A stretch of DNA of 52,937 nt from Betaproteobacteria bacterium (GTDB lineage: Bacteria; Pseudomonadota; Gammaproteobacteria; Burkholderiales; Thiobacillaceae), in contig JAGUXX010000115.1 in NCBI GenBank assembly GCA_020061585.1, forward strand, positions 1 through 52,937. Reading direction: 5' to 3'. The notes beneath the pieces are model-generated. The model did not search any database and had not been told where the DNA came from. It saw only the letters and a program-made list of their open reading frames with translations. Every line of letters starts with the position of its first letter. The stretch's first letter is position 1. Made by a program: the position numbers and the translations under genes. Below, in pieces: positions 37,723-46,708 of this stretch.

Positions 37723-38691
37723 GTGACCCATCCTCAGATGCTATCCCTCCTCGAAGCCGATATGGCCGAGGTTGACAGGGTCATTCGCGCGCGCCTGCAT
37801 TCTGATGTCGCGCTAGTCAGGCAGGTATCGGAGTACATCATTCAAAGCGGCGGCAAACGCTTGCGGCCGGCACTTGTGGTACTCGCAGCCAAAGCCTTGG
37901 GATATCGAGGCGTACAACACCATGAAATGGCTGCCGTGGTGGAATTCATCCATACCGCCACCCTGCTGCATGACGATGTAGTCGACGCCTCCGATCTGCG
38001 TCGCGGTCGTGACACCGCCAATGCCTTGTTCGGCAATGCAACCAGCGTACTGGTCGGAGACTTCCTCTATTCGCGCGCTTTCCAGATGATGGTATCGGTG
38101 AAGAACATGCGTGTCATGGAGGTGCTGTCCGACGCAACCAACATCATCGCCGAGGGCGAAGTCCTGCAGTTGATGAACTGCAACGACCCGAATATCGACG
38201 AAGCCGCCTACTTGCGCGTCATTCGCTACAAGACCGCCAAGTTGTTCGAAGCCGCCGGCCGCCTGGGCGCCTTGGTCTGCAACGCACCGCGCGAAGTCGA
38301 GGATGCGCTGGGCAGTTATGGCATGCATCTCGGCACCGCATTCCAGATCATTGACGATGTACTTGATTATTCCGGTGAAACGGACTTGATCGGCAAAAAT
38401 GTCGGCGATGATCTGGCTGAAGGCAAACCCACACTGCCGCTGCTGTTCGCCATGAAACACGGCACACAACAAGAAGCCGATATCATTCGTGATGCAATCA
38501 CCAAGGGCGACTCAAGCAATTTCCAACGCATACTGGCAATTGTCCGGAACACTGGCGCGCTGGAACATGCGCAACGTCAGGCCGAAGCGGAATCGAAGTT
38601 GGCAACTGCCGCATTATCCGCTTTGCCTTCTAGCCAATACAAAGAAGCTTTGCTACAATTATCGGCCTTCGCGGTAACACGTGAATTCTGA
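37723..38691 (+). CDS. ispB: polyprenyl (octaprenyl) diphosphate synthase
   Basis: This 322-residue all-trans prenyl synthase makes the ubiquinone side chain. It has the first aspartate motif LLHDDVVDASDLRRG, the second FQIIDDVLDYSG, and GGKRLRPALVVLA for substrate binding. The annotated start is GTG at 37723; an ATG at 37738 is possible. The gene sits between two tRNA genes. Confidence 0.93.
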   Translation: MTHPQMLSLLEADMAEVDRVIRARLHSDVALVRQVSEYIIQSGGKRLRPALVVLAAKALGYRGVQHHEMAAVVEFIHTATLLHDDVVDASDLRRGRDTANALFGNATSVLVGDFLYSRAFQMMVSVKNMRVMEVLSDATNIIAEGEVLQLMNCNDPNIDEAAYLRVIRYKTAKLFEAAGRLGALVCNAPREVEDALGSYGMHLGTAFQIIDDVLDYSGETDLIGKNVGDDLAEGKPTLPLLFAMKHGTQQEADIIRDAITKGDSSNFQRILAIVRNTGALEHAQRQAEAESKLATAALSALPSSQYKEALLQLSAFAVTREF

Positions 38692-38775
38692 CAGTTACGC
38701 CATCGTTTCCTTACAGGATTGCGAACTGTAAACAGTATCAATTACCGCTGCATTGCAGCGGCAACCAACACCATT

Positions 38776-38852
38776 CGGGGTGTAGCTTAGCCTGGTAGAG
38801 CGCCACGTTCGGGACGTGGAGGCCGGAGGTTCGAATCCTCTCACCCCGACCA
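38776..38852 (+). tRNA. tRNA-Pro (anticodon CGG)
   Basis: The cloverleaf has acceptor CGGGGTG/CACCCCG, D arm TAGCTTAGCCTGGTAGAGC, anticodon stem CCACG/CGTGG with loop TTCGGGA, T arm GGTTCGAATCC and encoded ACCA end. The anticodon CGG reads CCG (Pro). A short T run follows directly. Confidence 0.96.
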
Positions 38853-38916
38853 TTTTTTGTACCCTTCTCTGGAACTACGCCTTGTTCGCCAAACAGCAAC
38901 GCTGTTTGGCGCCACA

Positions 38917-39423
38917 TCAATCCGGCTCGGCAAGCAGTTTTTCCAGTTGCGCGACGGCTTCGGGGCTGTCCCATTCAATCGAGCCGAACAAGCCTAAACG
39001 CAGATTTCCCCGCTTGTCGACGACATAGCTGGTCGGAAATGCAAACACTTTCCAGGATTTAAGCAATTCACCTTCCCGATCCAGCAATATCGGGAAGTTC
39101 ACCGGCACCTGCCGCAGAAAAGCGTTGATTTCTTCGGGGCTCTCGCCCTCGTTGACACCGAGTATCGTGAATGGCCTTCCGTCCATCTTGCTCATCAACC
39201 GAGACATAGACGGCATCTCCTTGCGGCAAGGCGGGCACCAGACCGCCCAGAAATTGACCAGCACAACCTTGCCACGCAACTGCCCGAGATCAACGCCGGG
39301 GCCGGCCAGGGAAGGCAACGCTAGCGGAGGCGCCGGTTGCACCGGCAAGGCTTTCAGTTCCGCCGCCGCGAGCGGCTGCGCCAACAACGTAACAATCCAA
39401 AAGAACATCCAGCTTCGCATCAT
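38917..39423 (-). CDS. TlpA-like periplasmic thioredoxin-family protein
   Basis: This 168-residue protein has a signal peptide (MMRSWMFFWIVTLLAQPLAAA) and a redoxin domain with the active site VNFWAVWCPPCRKEMPS, plus ILGVNEGESPEEINAF and FAFPTSYVVDKRGNL. The WCPPC motif and location suggest a reducing role in cytochrome c maturation or disulfide repair. The start codon overlaps the stop of the upstream gene (ATGATG). A hairpin with 11-base arms (38887-38911) starts six bases after its stop but lacks a T run. Confidence 0.9.
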   Translation of the reverse strand: MMRSWMFFWIVTLLAQPLAAAELKALPVQPAPPLALPSLAGPGVDLGQLRGKVVLVNFWAVWCPPCRKEMPSMSRLMSKMDGRPFTILGVNEGESPEEINAFLRQVPVNFPILLDREGELLKSWKVFAFPTSYVVDKRGNLRLGLFGSIEWDSPEAVAQLEKLLAEPD

Positions 39424-40226
39424 TTTTCCTTGTGTATCAGGGGCTGCATGGCATCGAGAAGCATCTGTCCCAAGCGTTCGCCGGCGGCCATTTCTTGCTC
39501 GGTAATATCGCCGCGCCGATAGAAACCATCGCGCAGCCCTGGCAGAACATTGATCCGCACCCGGCTTCCAGCGCGCTCCAACACCTGTTTGAGACGATCT
39601 CGCCACCAATAGCCCGCCGAAGACTTGGGCTGCAAGATCACCATATCCAGCCGTGTGCGATCGACTATCGGGTCGTAATCCGGTTCCTGGCCAGGCGTCA
39701 GTTCCTGATACAACAGTGGGAACATCAGCAAAGCCCCGTCCACCACCTCAACGACGCCCTGACCGAAGCGCTCCCGCCAGCTCTCGACAGTTCGCAGCAA
39801 CACGCTGGCCACGCGACCTGTCGAGATCAGCACGATTCGGCGTTCCGGATTGCGCTGTCGCACCTGTTCCAGCCAATCCGCCAGATCCTGATCCGGAATC
39901 TGACTCCAACTGCTGGGCAACAACGGCAGAAAATAAGGTGCCAGCATATCCGTAACCCAGGTCTCCACACCCTGAGCCGCCATGTCGGCAGCGGCTTGGT
40001 GTTCTTCTTTCGTGCGCCCGAATTGACCGGTCAGCCAAATCGCTATGACGCCGCTTTCCGCGGCATAACGCTGACTGACGATCTGCACCCCGGAAGGCAA
40101 TTCAATCGCTACGTTGTTTGACGTCGCACAAGCATAGCCGCTTGCCGTCAATAGACCGCACAGCGCGAAAATGCGCCATGCCAACATCCCGAGCCAACCA
40201 TCACCGTAATGACTTCGCATCCTCAT
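39420..40226 (-). CDS. secreted hypothetical protein coupled to the TlpA-like gene
   Basis: This 268-residue protein has a hydrophobic N-terminus (MLAWRIFALCGLLTASGYA) suggesting export. The mature part includes SGVIAIWLTGQFGRTKEEHQAAADMAAQGVETWVTDMLAPYF in several blocks and RRIVLISTGRVASVLLRTVESW, which looks like an alpha/beta-hydrolase nucleophile region but with STGRV instead of GxSxG. So it may be a non-catalytic hydrolase-fold protein. Its stop overlaps the TlpA-like start, so the pair is co-translated. Confidence 0.65.
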   Translation of the reverse strand: MRMRSHYGDGWLGMLAWRIFALCGLLTASGYACATSNNVAIELPSGVQIVSQRYAAESGVIAIWLTGQFGRTKEEHQAAADMAAQGVETWVTDMLAPYFLPLLPSSWSQIPDQDLADWLEQVRQRNPERRIVLISTGRVASVLLRTVESWRERFGQGVVEVVDGALLMFPLLYQELTPGQEPDYDPIVDRTRLDMVILQPKSSAGYWWRDRLKQVLERAGSRVRINVLPGLRDGFYRRGDITEQEMAAGERLGQMLLDAMQPLIHKEK

Positions 40227-40397
40227 AATTGAACCTGTCCATTGTTATGTCGGTCAATGTAACTGATAACCAGCGCCGCAGCCTTGGTACGTCTTGCCTG
40301 CCGGAGCCCGGCGCCGCCCTCCTCCGGGCGCTCACCGGGAATTCAAACATTTGAGGCTTTAACACTTTGAAAATACGGACTATGCTGATAGAAGATC

Positions 40398-40439
40398 AGA
40401 CCAAGTTCGGTCTACTTATAATGTTCCGCAATTGGAACA
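40398..40439. promoter_or_regulatory. two inverted repeats flanking a TATAAT box
   Basis: AGACC-N6-GGTCT (40398-40413) and TGTTCC-N6-GGAACA (40422-40439) lie on both sides of TATAAT (40417-40422), about 50-90 bases before the gene at 40489. No good -35 is seen, so the promoter may need an activator, or the repeats may act in RNA. The rest of 40227-40397 holds nothing recognised. Confidence 0.4.
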
Positions 40440-40488
40440 CTGCTTGGCTGTCCAGTTTCGAGCAGTGCCTACGCAAAGGAGTTGCATC

Positions 40489-40851
40489 ATGGAAATTTCC
40501 ACAGTGGGTTTGCAATCCGGGGTAGCGTCGAGCATCTCCCCGCAAACGCTTGCGCAGCCGCAAGAACAGGTTGCGCGCAATTTGCGTAGTGACAGAGAGC
40601 GTGATGACGCGACGCGAGCCAATGATCAGGTCACGTTGAGCGGCGCTTCACGGCAGGTTGCCGCGCGCGAAACCGAACGGGTCGTACCGCAGTCCGAGGT
40701 CGCCGCGTCCGCGGACAGATCGCAACAAACGGACCGGGTGGAACAGGTTCGGCAAAACCAGATCGAGTCGCAACGCGATGAGCAACCTGTGCCGCGCTCG
40801 GTTGCGCGCGCGCTGGAAACCTATACGCAAGCCGCGGCCTTGAGTAGCTGA
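40489..40851 (+). CDS. small hydrophilic protein, unknown
   Basis: This 120-residue protein is rich in Gln, Arg and Ser, with predicted disorder or coiled structure (RSDRERDDATRANDQVTLSGAS, DRSQQTDRVEQVRQNQIESQ). It has a short hydrophobic end (RALETYTQAAALSS). AAAGGAG precedes the ATG. It has no signal peptide, membrane segment or cysteine. It lies 19 bases before the FlaG-like gene, with which it shares composition; both could be flagellum-related, but this one carries no recognisable domain. Confidence 0.6.
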   Translation: MEISTVGLQSGVASSISPQTLAQPQEQVARNLRSDRERDDATRANDQVTLSGASRQVAARETERVVPQSEVAASADRSQQTDRVEQVRQNQIESQRDEQPVPRSVARALETYTQAAALSS

Positions 40852-40870
40852 TCGCGGCAGCCGGATCGTC

Positions 40871-41338
40871 ATGGAAGTCGGCGCCGCCACCTCCTCCAGT
40901 TATCTTCCGTCGCAGTTCGCGGAAGCGCGACAGGCAAAAGGCTTGGCGCGTGAAGTTTCCGGCGCCCGAGAAAACACTGCAAAAATAGGCGGGGAGCGCC
41001 AGGAAAGCGGAAATCCACGTTCGTTGGTTGCGAGCTATCCTGACGATACGAAACTGTCGCAAGCCACCAAGCCAGCGGATGCTCCTGAGCCCAACAGCTT
41101 GCGCAACGAAGTGGAGTATCGCTCTGCCGAACAAGCTCGTGAGACGCAGGCCCCTCGGCATGCCGCATCTTCACAGGCTGGTGGCTCGATCAAACTGGAC
41201 GTTGAAGACGGCAATCGAGTCATGAAAGTATTCGACAGCAAAGATGTGCTGATTTACCAACTCCCCCCCAAGGGAGCCCTGATGCTGATCAAGGCCCAGG
41301 AACAGGAACAGCAGTCACAGGTTCAGACCAGCGCTTGA
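40871..41338 (+). CDS. FlaG-like domain protein
   Basis: This 155-residue protein has a low-complexity, charged N-terminal two thirds. A C-terminal domain follows (residues about 105-150: SIKLDVEDGNRVMKVFDSKD, VLIYQLPPKGALMLI), which resembles the FlaG fold, where the pattern V-x-D-x-(D/G)-x-x-V-x-K-V-x-D-x-x-x-x-x-x-x-x-x-Q-(I/L)-P-x-x recurs. FlaG influences flagellar filament length in other bacteria. No flagellin gene is nearby, and the ribosome site is poor, so translation may depend on the upstream gene. Confidence 0.6.
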   Translation: MEVGAATSSSYLPSQFAEARQAKGLAREVSGARENTAKIGGERQESGNPRSLVASYPDDTKLSQATKPADAPEPNSLRNEVEYRSAEQARETQAPRHAASSQAGGSIKLDVEDGNRVMKVFDSKDVLIYQLPPKGALMLIKAQEQEQQSQVQTSA

Positions 41339-41379
41339 TCGCAAATTCGCTGTCGTTTTGACAGGGTTCGCCTCATACA

Positions 41380-42381
41380 ATGGCGAGCATGTCGGATCAA
41401 TCTCCCCCACCCTACGCCAAACTGTCTCCGGATACGGTCCTTGATGCATTGGACAGTATCGGCCTGCGCACTGACGGTCGTCTGCTGGCGCTCAACAGTT
41501 TTGAAAACCGCGTCTATCAGATCGGCCAGGAGGAAGGCGCGCCGGTGGTGGCCAAGTTCTACCGGCCCGAACGCTGGTCGGATGCCGCGATTCTTGAAGA
41601 ACATGCCTACACGCTGGAACTGGCCAGCCGCGAGATTCCGGTGGTGCCGCCGCTGCTCTTGGCAAATGGCGCCAGCCTGCACAGCCACCAGGGGTTTCGC
41701 TTTGCCGCGTATCCGCGCCACGGCGGACGCATGCCTGAATTCGATCACAGCGACACGCTGGAATGGATGGGGCGGTTCATCGGCCGCATCCACGCGGTTG
41801 GCGCGCTGCAGCCCTATCTGCACCGCCCGACGCTGGATATCGCCAGTTTCGGCGAGGAACCGCGCGCCTTCCTGCTCGCGGGACATTGGCTGCCGGACGA
41901 CTTGCTGCCCGCCTGGCACAGCGTCATCGACCAGGCGCTGGACAACGTTCGCGACTGTTACGCGCGCGCCGGCAAGGTCGCCCATCTGCGCCTGCATGGC
42001 GACTGCCATGCCGGCAATGTGCTGTGGACCGATGACGGCCCGCACTTTGTCGACTTCGACGACAGTCGCATGGGGCCGGCCATTCAGGATCTATGGATGC
42101 TGCTTTCCGGCGACCGCGCCGACATGATCCGGCAACTTGCCGATGTGCTGGCCGGCTACGAGGATTTTTGCGCATTCGACACGCGTGAACTGTATCTGCT
42201 GGAAGCCTTGCGCACCTTGCGACTGATCCATCATGCCGCGTGGATCGCCCGGCGCTGGCGCGATCCCGCGTTCCCCGCCGCCTTCCCGTGGTTCAACACC
42301 CAGCATTACTGGCAGGATCGCATTCTGGAATTGCGCGAGCAGATCGCATTGATGCAGGAACAACCGTTATGGCCCATTTAA
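41380..42381 (+). CDS. srkA: stress response serine/threonine kinase SrkA-like (YihE/RdoA)
   Basis: This 333-residue protein has the choline/aminoglycoside-kinase-like fold: LNSFENRVYQIGQEEGAPVVAKFYRPERW (nucleotide loop and lysine), HLRLHGDCHAGNVLW (catalytic HGDxHxGN) and FVDFDDSRMGPAIQDLW (metal-binding DFDD). YihE phosphorylates Ser/Thr and protects stressed cells. The start may instead be the ATG at 41389. It is followed after 25 bases by the amidotransferase gene. Confidence 0.92.
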   Translation: MASMSDQSPPPYAKLSPDTVLDALDSIGLRTDGRLLALNSFENRVYQIGQEEGAPVVAKFYRPERWSDAAILEEHAYTLELASREIPVVPPLLLANGASLHSHQGFRFAAYPRHGGRMPEFDHSDTLEWMGRFIGRIHAVGALQPYLHRPTLDIASFGEEPRAFLLAGHWLPDDLLPAWHSVIDQALDNVRDCYARAGKVAHLRLHGDCHAGNVLWTDDGPHFVDFDDSRMGPAIQDLWMLLSGDRADMIRQLADVLAGYEDFCAFDTRELYLLEALRTLRLIHHAAWIARRWRDPAFPAAFPWFNTQHYWQDRILELREQIALMQEQPLWPI

Positions 42382-42406
42382 CCTACTTTTCCGTGGAGCA
42401 ACGCCC

Positions 42407-44200
42407 ATGTGCGGCATAGCCGGAGAATTGCGTTTTGACGGGCAGCCCCCGGACCGCGCCAGACTGGAAAAAATGGTTGCCAAGCTGGCGCGGCGCGGCC
42501 CGGACGGCGAAGGCCTGCATCTCGCCGGACCGATTGCGCTGGGGCATCGCCGTCTGGCGATCATCGATCTCAGCGAACGTTCCCGCCAGCCGATGCTGGA
42601 TGCCGAACTCGGTCTGGCGCTGGTGTTCAACGGCACGATCTACAACTACCCGCAGTTGCGCGCGGAGCTGATAGCCAAGGGCCATGTGTTTCATTCCGAT
42701 GGCGATACCGAGGTCATCCTGCGCGCTTATGCACAATGGGGCGAACACTGCGTCGAACACCTGCATGGCGCTTTCGCCTTCGCGGTTTGGGACGCGGGTT
42801 CGCAAAGCCTGTTGCTGGCGCGCGACCGGCTCGGCATCAAACCCCTGTACATCAGCCAAAACGCCACCAGCATCCGCTTTGCTTCAACACCGCAAGCCCT
42901 GCTGGCGAGCGCTGACGCGGACAACCTGATCGACACCCGCGTCGATCCCATCGCGCTGCATCATCACTTCACCTTGCATGCCGTGGTACCGGCGCCGCGC
43001 ACCTTGATGAGCGGCATCCGCAAAGTGCCGCCGGCCAGCGTCTTGCACATCGATCGACACGGCCGGGCCCGCGAGCGTCTGTACTGGAAGCTCGACGCGC
43101 GTCGCCCGACCCAGGCGCTGGATGAAACCCAATGGACCGAGGCCATCCATGCCGCGCTGCGCGAGGCCGTGAAAAAACGCCTGCTGATCGCCGACGTCAA
43201 GGTCGGCGTCCTGCTGTCAGGCGGGCTCGATTCCAGTCTGCTGGTGGCGCTGCTGGCGGAACAGGGCGTCGACGATTTGATGACCTTCTCGGTCGGCTTC
43301 GAAGATCATCCGGATGAACGCGGCAACGAATTCGAGTATTCCGATGCCGTCGCCAAGTATTACGCCACCCGCCACCATCAGTTTCACATCCCCAACGACC
43401 AGGTGCTGGCGCGCTTGCCGGAAGCCGTCGAGCAAATGGCCGAACCGATGGTCGGCCAGGACGCCGTGGCGTTCTATCTGCTGTCGGAACAGGTGGCGCG
43501 CAGCGTCAAGGTAGTCCAGAGCGGCCAGGGCGCCGATGAAGTATTCGGCGGTTATTACTGGTATCCGCGCATGCACGAGGATATCAACGGCACGCCGCTG
43601 GAGCGTTTCCGTCGGCATTATTTCGACCGAGATCACGCCGAATTTCTGGAAACCGTTGCGCCGGCCTTTCATGGCGCCGACCATACCGCCGCGACCGTCG
43701 CCGCGCGACTTGGTGAAGCGAATGCCGACAGTTTCCTGGATCAGGTGCTGCGCATGGACACCACCATGCTGATTACCGATGACCCGGTGAAACGCGTCGA
43801 CAACATGACCATGGCCTGGGGTCTGGAAGCGCGGGTGCCGTTTCTCGATCACCACCTGATCGAACTGGCGGCGAGCATGCCGCCAGAATTGAAGCTCGGT
43901 TCCGGCGGCAAGCATATTCTCAAGCGCATCGCCCGCGGTCTGCTGCCGGACGCGGTCATCGATCGCAAGAAGGGTTACTTCCCGATGCCGGCGTTGAAAT
44001 ATGTGCGTGGCGAGTTCCTCGATTTCATGGCCGACATCCTCAATTCTCATGCCTGTCGCAACCGCGGACTGTTTCAGCGCGCCTATGTCGACCAGCTCCT
44101 CGCCGCGCCGGAACAACATCACACCCGCATCCAGGGCAGCAAGCTGTGGCACCTGGCGCTGCTGGAGTTCTGGCTGCAACAACATCTGGATCAGGTTTGA
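42407..44200 (+). CDS. N-acetylglutaminylglutamine-type amidotransferase (asparagine synthetase family)
   Basis: This is a 597-residue class II amidotransferase. Cys2 is the glutaminase nucleophile (MCGIAGELRF). GRRGPDGEG-like ARRGPDGEGLHLAG and VFNGTIYNY complete this domain (residues 1-200). The synthetase half has LLSGGLDSSLLVALL and the stretch MVGQDAVAFYLLSEQVARS, VVQSGQGADEVFGGYYWYP that marks the NAGGN (osmoprotectant dipeptide) branch. In NAGGN clusters the GNAT/ATP-grasp gene ngg lies alongside; here the next gene is an MFS transporter and ngg is not in the window. Confidence 0.85.
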   Translation: MCGIAGELRFDGQPPDRARLEKMVAKLARRGPDGEGLHLAGPIALGHRRLAIIDLSERSRQPMLDAELGLALVFNGTIYNYPQLRAELIAKGHVFHSDGDTEVILRAYAQWGEHCVEHLHGAFAFAVWDAGSQSLLLARDRLGIKPLYISQNATSIRFASTPQALLASADADNLIDTRVDPIALHHHFTLHAVVPAPRTLMSGIRKVPPASVLHIDRHGRARERLYWKLDARRPTQALDETQWTEAIHAALREAVKKRLLIADVKVGVLLSGGLDSSLLVALLAEQGVDDLMTFSVGFEDHPDERGNEFEYSDAVAKYYATRHHQFHIPNDQVLARLPEAVEQMAEPMVGQDAVAFYLLSEQVARSVKVVQSGQGADEVFGGYYWYPRMHEDINGTPLERFRRHYFDRDHAEFLETVAPAFHGADHTAATVAARLGEANADSFLDQVLRMDTTMLITDDPVKRVDNMTMAWGLEARVPFLDHHLIELAASMPPELKLGSGGKHILKRIARGLLPDAVIDRKKGYFPMPALKYVRGEFLDFMADILNSHACRNRGLFQRAYVDQLLAAPEQHHTRIQGSKLWHLALLEFWLQQHLDQV

Positions 44201-44203
44201 ACC

Positions 44204-45517
44204 TTGAATCTTGACAGCGGCGGGCTGAGCCCGGCCCGACACGGGCAATTGCAGCGTCTGCGCTGGACCGCGTTCAGCGTGGTCGGCCTGGCCTTCGTGC
44301 TGTCGTTTTTCCACCGTTTCGCCCCGGCGGCCATCGCCAGCGATCTGCGCGACGCGTTCCAGATCCAATCGGCGGCGCTGGGCGGACTGGCGGCAAGCTA
44401 CTTTTATATCTACACGCTGATGCAGATCCCCACCGGCGTGCTGGCCGACACCCTCGGCCCGCGCCGAATCGTCGCCGCCGGCGGCATCATCGCCGGCTTG
44501 GGATCCATGCTGTTCGGTCTGGCCGACAGCTTCGGTCTGGCAACCGCCGGTCGCCTGCTGGTCGGCCTGGGCGTATCGGTCACTTTCATCGCCCTGCTCA
44601 AGCTCAACGCGGCGTGGTTCAACGAACGGCATTTCGGCACCCTGACCGGGCTCACCATCCTGCTCGGCAACCTTGGCGCGGTGCTGGCCGCCTCGCCGCT
44701 GGCCTGGGCCTTGGGCTATGCCAGTTGGCGCGACATTTTTGTCGTTGTCGGTCTGCTGTCGCTGATCCTCGCCGGACTATCCTGGTGGCTGGTGCGCGAC
44801 GATCCGGCGCGGATCGGCCTGCCCAGCCTGCGCGAACTGGATGGCAAACAAGCGCATCCCGCGCATGACGGTCATTGGTACGACGGCCTGCTGCAAGTCG
44901 CCGGCAACCGCGCCACCTGGCCGGGCTTCTTCGTCAACATCGGCGTGTCCGGCACGCTGTTCGCCTTCGCCGGCCTGTGGGCGGTGCCGTTTCTGACCCA
45001 AGGCCACGCCATGGACCGCACCGCCGCCACCGCGCATACCTCGCTGCTGCTGGCGGCGTTCGCCGTCGGCGCGTTGTTCCTCGGCACCCTGTCGGATCGC
45101 CTGGGCCGGCGCAAACCGGTGATCATCGTCAGTTGCGGCCTGTATCTGATCTGCTGGTTGCCGTTGTTGCTCGGCTGGCAACTCCGCCCCGGCTGGAGTC
45201 ATGCGCTGTTCGTGCTGATGGGCGCCGGCGCCGCCGGCTTCACGCTGACCTGGGCCTGCGCCAAGGAGGTCAACCGGCATGCGCTGTCCGGCATGGCCAC
45301 CAGTCTGGTCAATACCGGCGCATTCCTTGGCGCGGCCATCCTGCAGCCTCTGGTCGGCTGGGCGATCGACCGCGCCGCCGGCGGCGCGGGTATGCCATTG
45401 ACGCTGGCCGAGCACCAGGTCGGCATCGCGGTGCTGTTCGGCTTTGCGCTGTTCGGCTGGCTGGCCGGCTTTGCCTTGCGCGAGACCTACTGCCGCTACG
45501 CCACGGACGCGGCCTGA
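44204..45517 (+). CDS. major facilitator superfamily transporter
   Basis: This 437-residue protein has twelve predicted helices and the MFS motif GVLADTLGPRRIVAAGG after helix 2, repeated as GTLSDRLGRRKPVII in the second half. The substrate is unknown; the fold resembles sugar-phosphate/nitrate-type MFS members. The only good start is a TTG at 44204, three bases after the amidotransferase stop, so translation is likely coupled. The last 22 bases overlap the opposite-strand CinA-type gene. Confidence 0.85.
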   Translation: MNLDSGGLSPARHGQLQRLRWTAFSVVGLAFVLSFFHRFAPAAIASDLRDAFQIQSAALGGLAASYFYIYTLMQIPTGVLADTLGPRRIVAAGGIIAGLGSMLFGLADSFGLATAGRLLVGLGVSVTFIALLKLNAAWFNERHFGTLTGLTILLGNLGAVLAASPLAWALGYASWRDIFVVVGLLSLILAGLSWWLVRDDPARIGLPSLRELDGKQAHPAHDGHWYDGLLQVAGNRATWPGFFVNIGVSGTLFAFAGLWAVPFLTQGHAMDRTAATAHTSLLLAAFAVGALFLGTLSDRLGRRKPVIIVSCGLYLICWLPLLLGWQLRPGWSHALFVLMGAGAAGFTLTWACAKEVNRHALSGMATSLVNTGAFLGAAILQPLVGWAIDRAAGGAGMPLTLAEHQVGIAVLFGFALFGWLAGFALRETYCRYATDAA

Positions 45518-46269
45518 TCGGCAATCTCGCCGCCCAGTTCGGTCACCCCGGCCCGCAGATAGTTGAACGCCGCATCCAGCAGCGCCACCGGTCCTTTCAC
45601 GCCGAGGTCGATTTCATAGTAAAACCGGCGGGCGGGATCGATACGCGGCAAACTGTAAACCTTGACCCCGGGGAAACGCTGCTGCAGCGTATCCATCAGC
45701 GGCGTCAAAGTGCCTTCGTTCAAGCCGCGCACGAGCATGCCACGCTCCGCCTCCGCCGCCCCGCCGAACCAGGCATGGTAATAGGTATCCAGCAGCCACT
45801 CGATCATCGGCCAGGCCATCACCGGAAACCCCGGCACGAAATGATGCCGGCCCAGGCTGAAGCCGGGAATGCGATTGTAAGGATTGGGGATCAGCTCGGC
45901 GCCTTGCGGCAACTCGCCCATGCGCAAGCGTTCCGGGGTCAGCGGCTGGTTGATCTCGGCCATGTGCAGGGCGATCTGCTCGCGCGCGCCGGGATGCTCG
46001 ACCAGCGGCACCCCCAGCGCGGCGGCGGCGGCCTGACGGGTATGATCATCCGGCGTCGCGCCGATGCCGCCGCAACTGAACACCACATCATCGCCGGCGA
46101 GGCTGCGGCGTAAAACCTCGGTCAAGCGCGAACGATCGTCGCCCAGATACTGCACCCAGGCCAAACCCAGACCGCGCGCGGCGAGCAGTTCGCGCAGTTT
46201 GGCGAAATGCTGGTCCTGGCGTTTGCCGGAAAGAATTTCGTCACCAATGACGATGAGTCCGATTGCCAT
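45496..46269 (-). CDS. CinA/MoaB-type molybdopterin-binding domain protein
   Basis: This 257-residue protein has the MoCF-binding domain: IGLIVIGDEILSGKRQDQHFA, VVFSCGGIGATPDDHTRQAAAAAL and, near residue 130, PNPYNRIPGFSLGRHHFVPGFPVMAWPMI. This is the N-terminal domain of CinA without the deamidase domain, so it may act in NMN or NAD-related chemistry as in other single-domain members, though that is unproven. It is transcribed alone and converges on the MFS gene. Confidence 0.88.
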   Translation of the reverse strand: MAIGLIVIGDEILSGKRQDQHFAKLRELLAARGLGLAWVQYLGDDRSRLTEVLRRSLAGDDVVFSCGGIGATPDDHTRQAAAAALGVPLVEHPGAREQIALHMAEINQPLTPERLRMGELPQGAELIPNPYNRIPGFSLGRHHFVPGFPVMAWPMIEWLLDTYYHAWFGGAAEAERGMLVRGLNEGTLTPLMDTLQQRFPGVKVYSLPRIDPARRFYYEIDLGVKGPVALLDAAFNYLRAGVTELGGEIADQAASVA

Positions 46270-46326
46270 AGCCTGCCTCCGATGGACTTGCGATTATCAT
46301 CAAATTTTTGATGCAAGGAGTATCCG

Positions 46327-46677
46327 ATGAGCGCGGAACTGGTTTGCTGGCGCTGCGGCGCCAGCCTCAAAGCCCAGCCGATGCCGCTCGGTCGACGCGC
46401 GGAATGTCTGGCCTGCGGCGCTGAACTGCATGTCTGCCGACTCTGCCGCCATTACGACACGGCGAAGGCGAAACAGTGTCGAGAACGCGCGGCGGATGAG
46501 GTCAGGGACAAGACACGGGCGAATTTTTGCGACTGGTTCACCCCCGCCGCCGGCGCTTTCAAAGCCGATTCGGCGCAGCCAGCGAATCCGCTCAACGACC
46601 TGTTTGGCGGCAACGCCGACAAAGCACCGTCAACCGATGCACGCGGCGAACTGGAAAAACTGTTCGGCAAGCGCTGA
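46327..46677 (+). CDS. small zinc-ribbon protein
   Basis: This 116-residue protein has [23 protein letters not shown] (three CxxC units) in the first 45 residues, and a fourth cysteine (FCDWF). It thus resembles zinc-ribbon regulators or chaperones. The C-terminal part (FGGNADKAP...LEKLFGKR) is short and charged. AAGGAG precedes the ATG. It diverges from the CinA-type gene, separated by 57 bases. It is conserved in betaproteobacteria by my recollection; function unknown. Confidence 0.7.
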   Translation: MSAELVCWRCGASLKAQPMPLGRRAECLACGAELHVCRLCRHYDTAKAKQCRERAADEVRDKTRANFCDWFTPAAGAFKADSAQPANPLNDLFGGNADKAPSTDARGELEKLFGKR

Positions 46678-46708
46678 TTCCGCGCCACGGCTAGTGGGGT
46701 GTTGCACA

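Noticed and set aside
38887-38911. Terminator after the TlpA-like gene
   Set aside because: The hairpin is strong but no T run follows on the minus strand, so it is mentioned only with the gene.
40360-40400. Flagellar sigma-28 promoter before the FlaG-like pair
   Set aside because: GCTGATAG resembles the -10 element, but no TAAA lies at the required distance.
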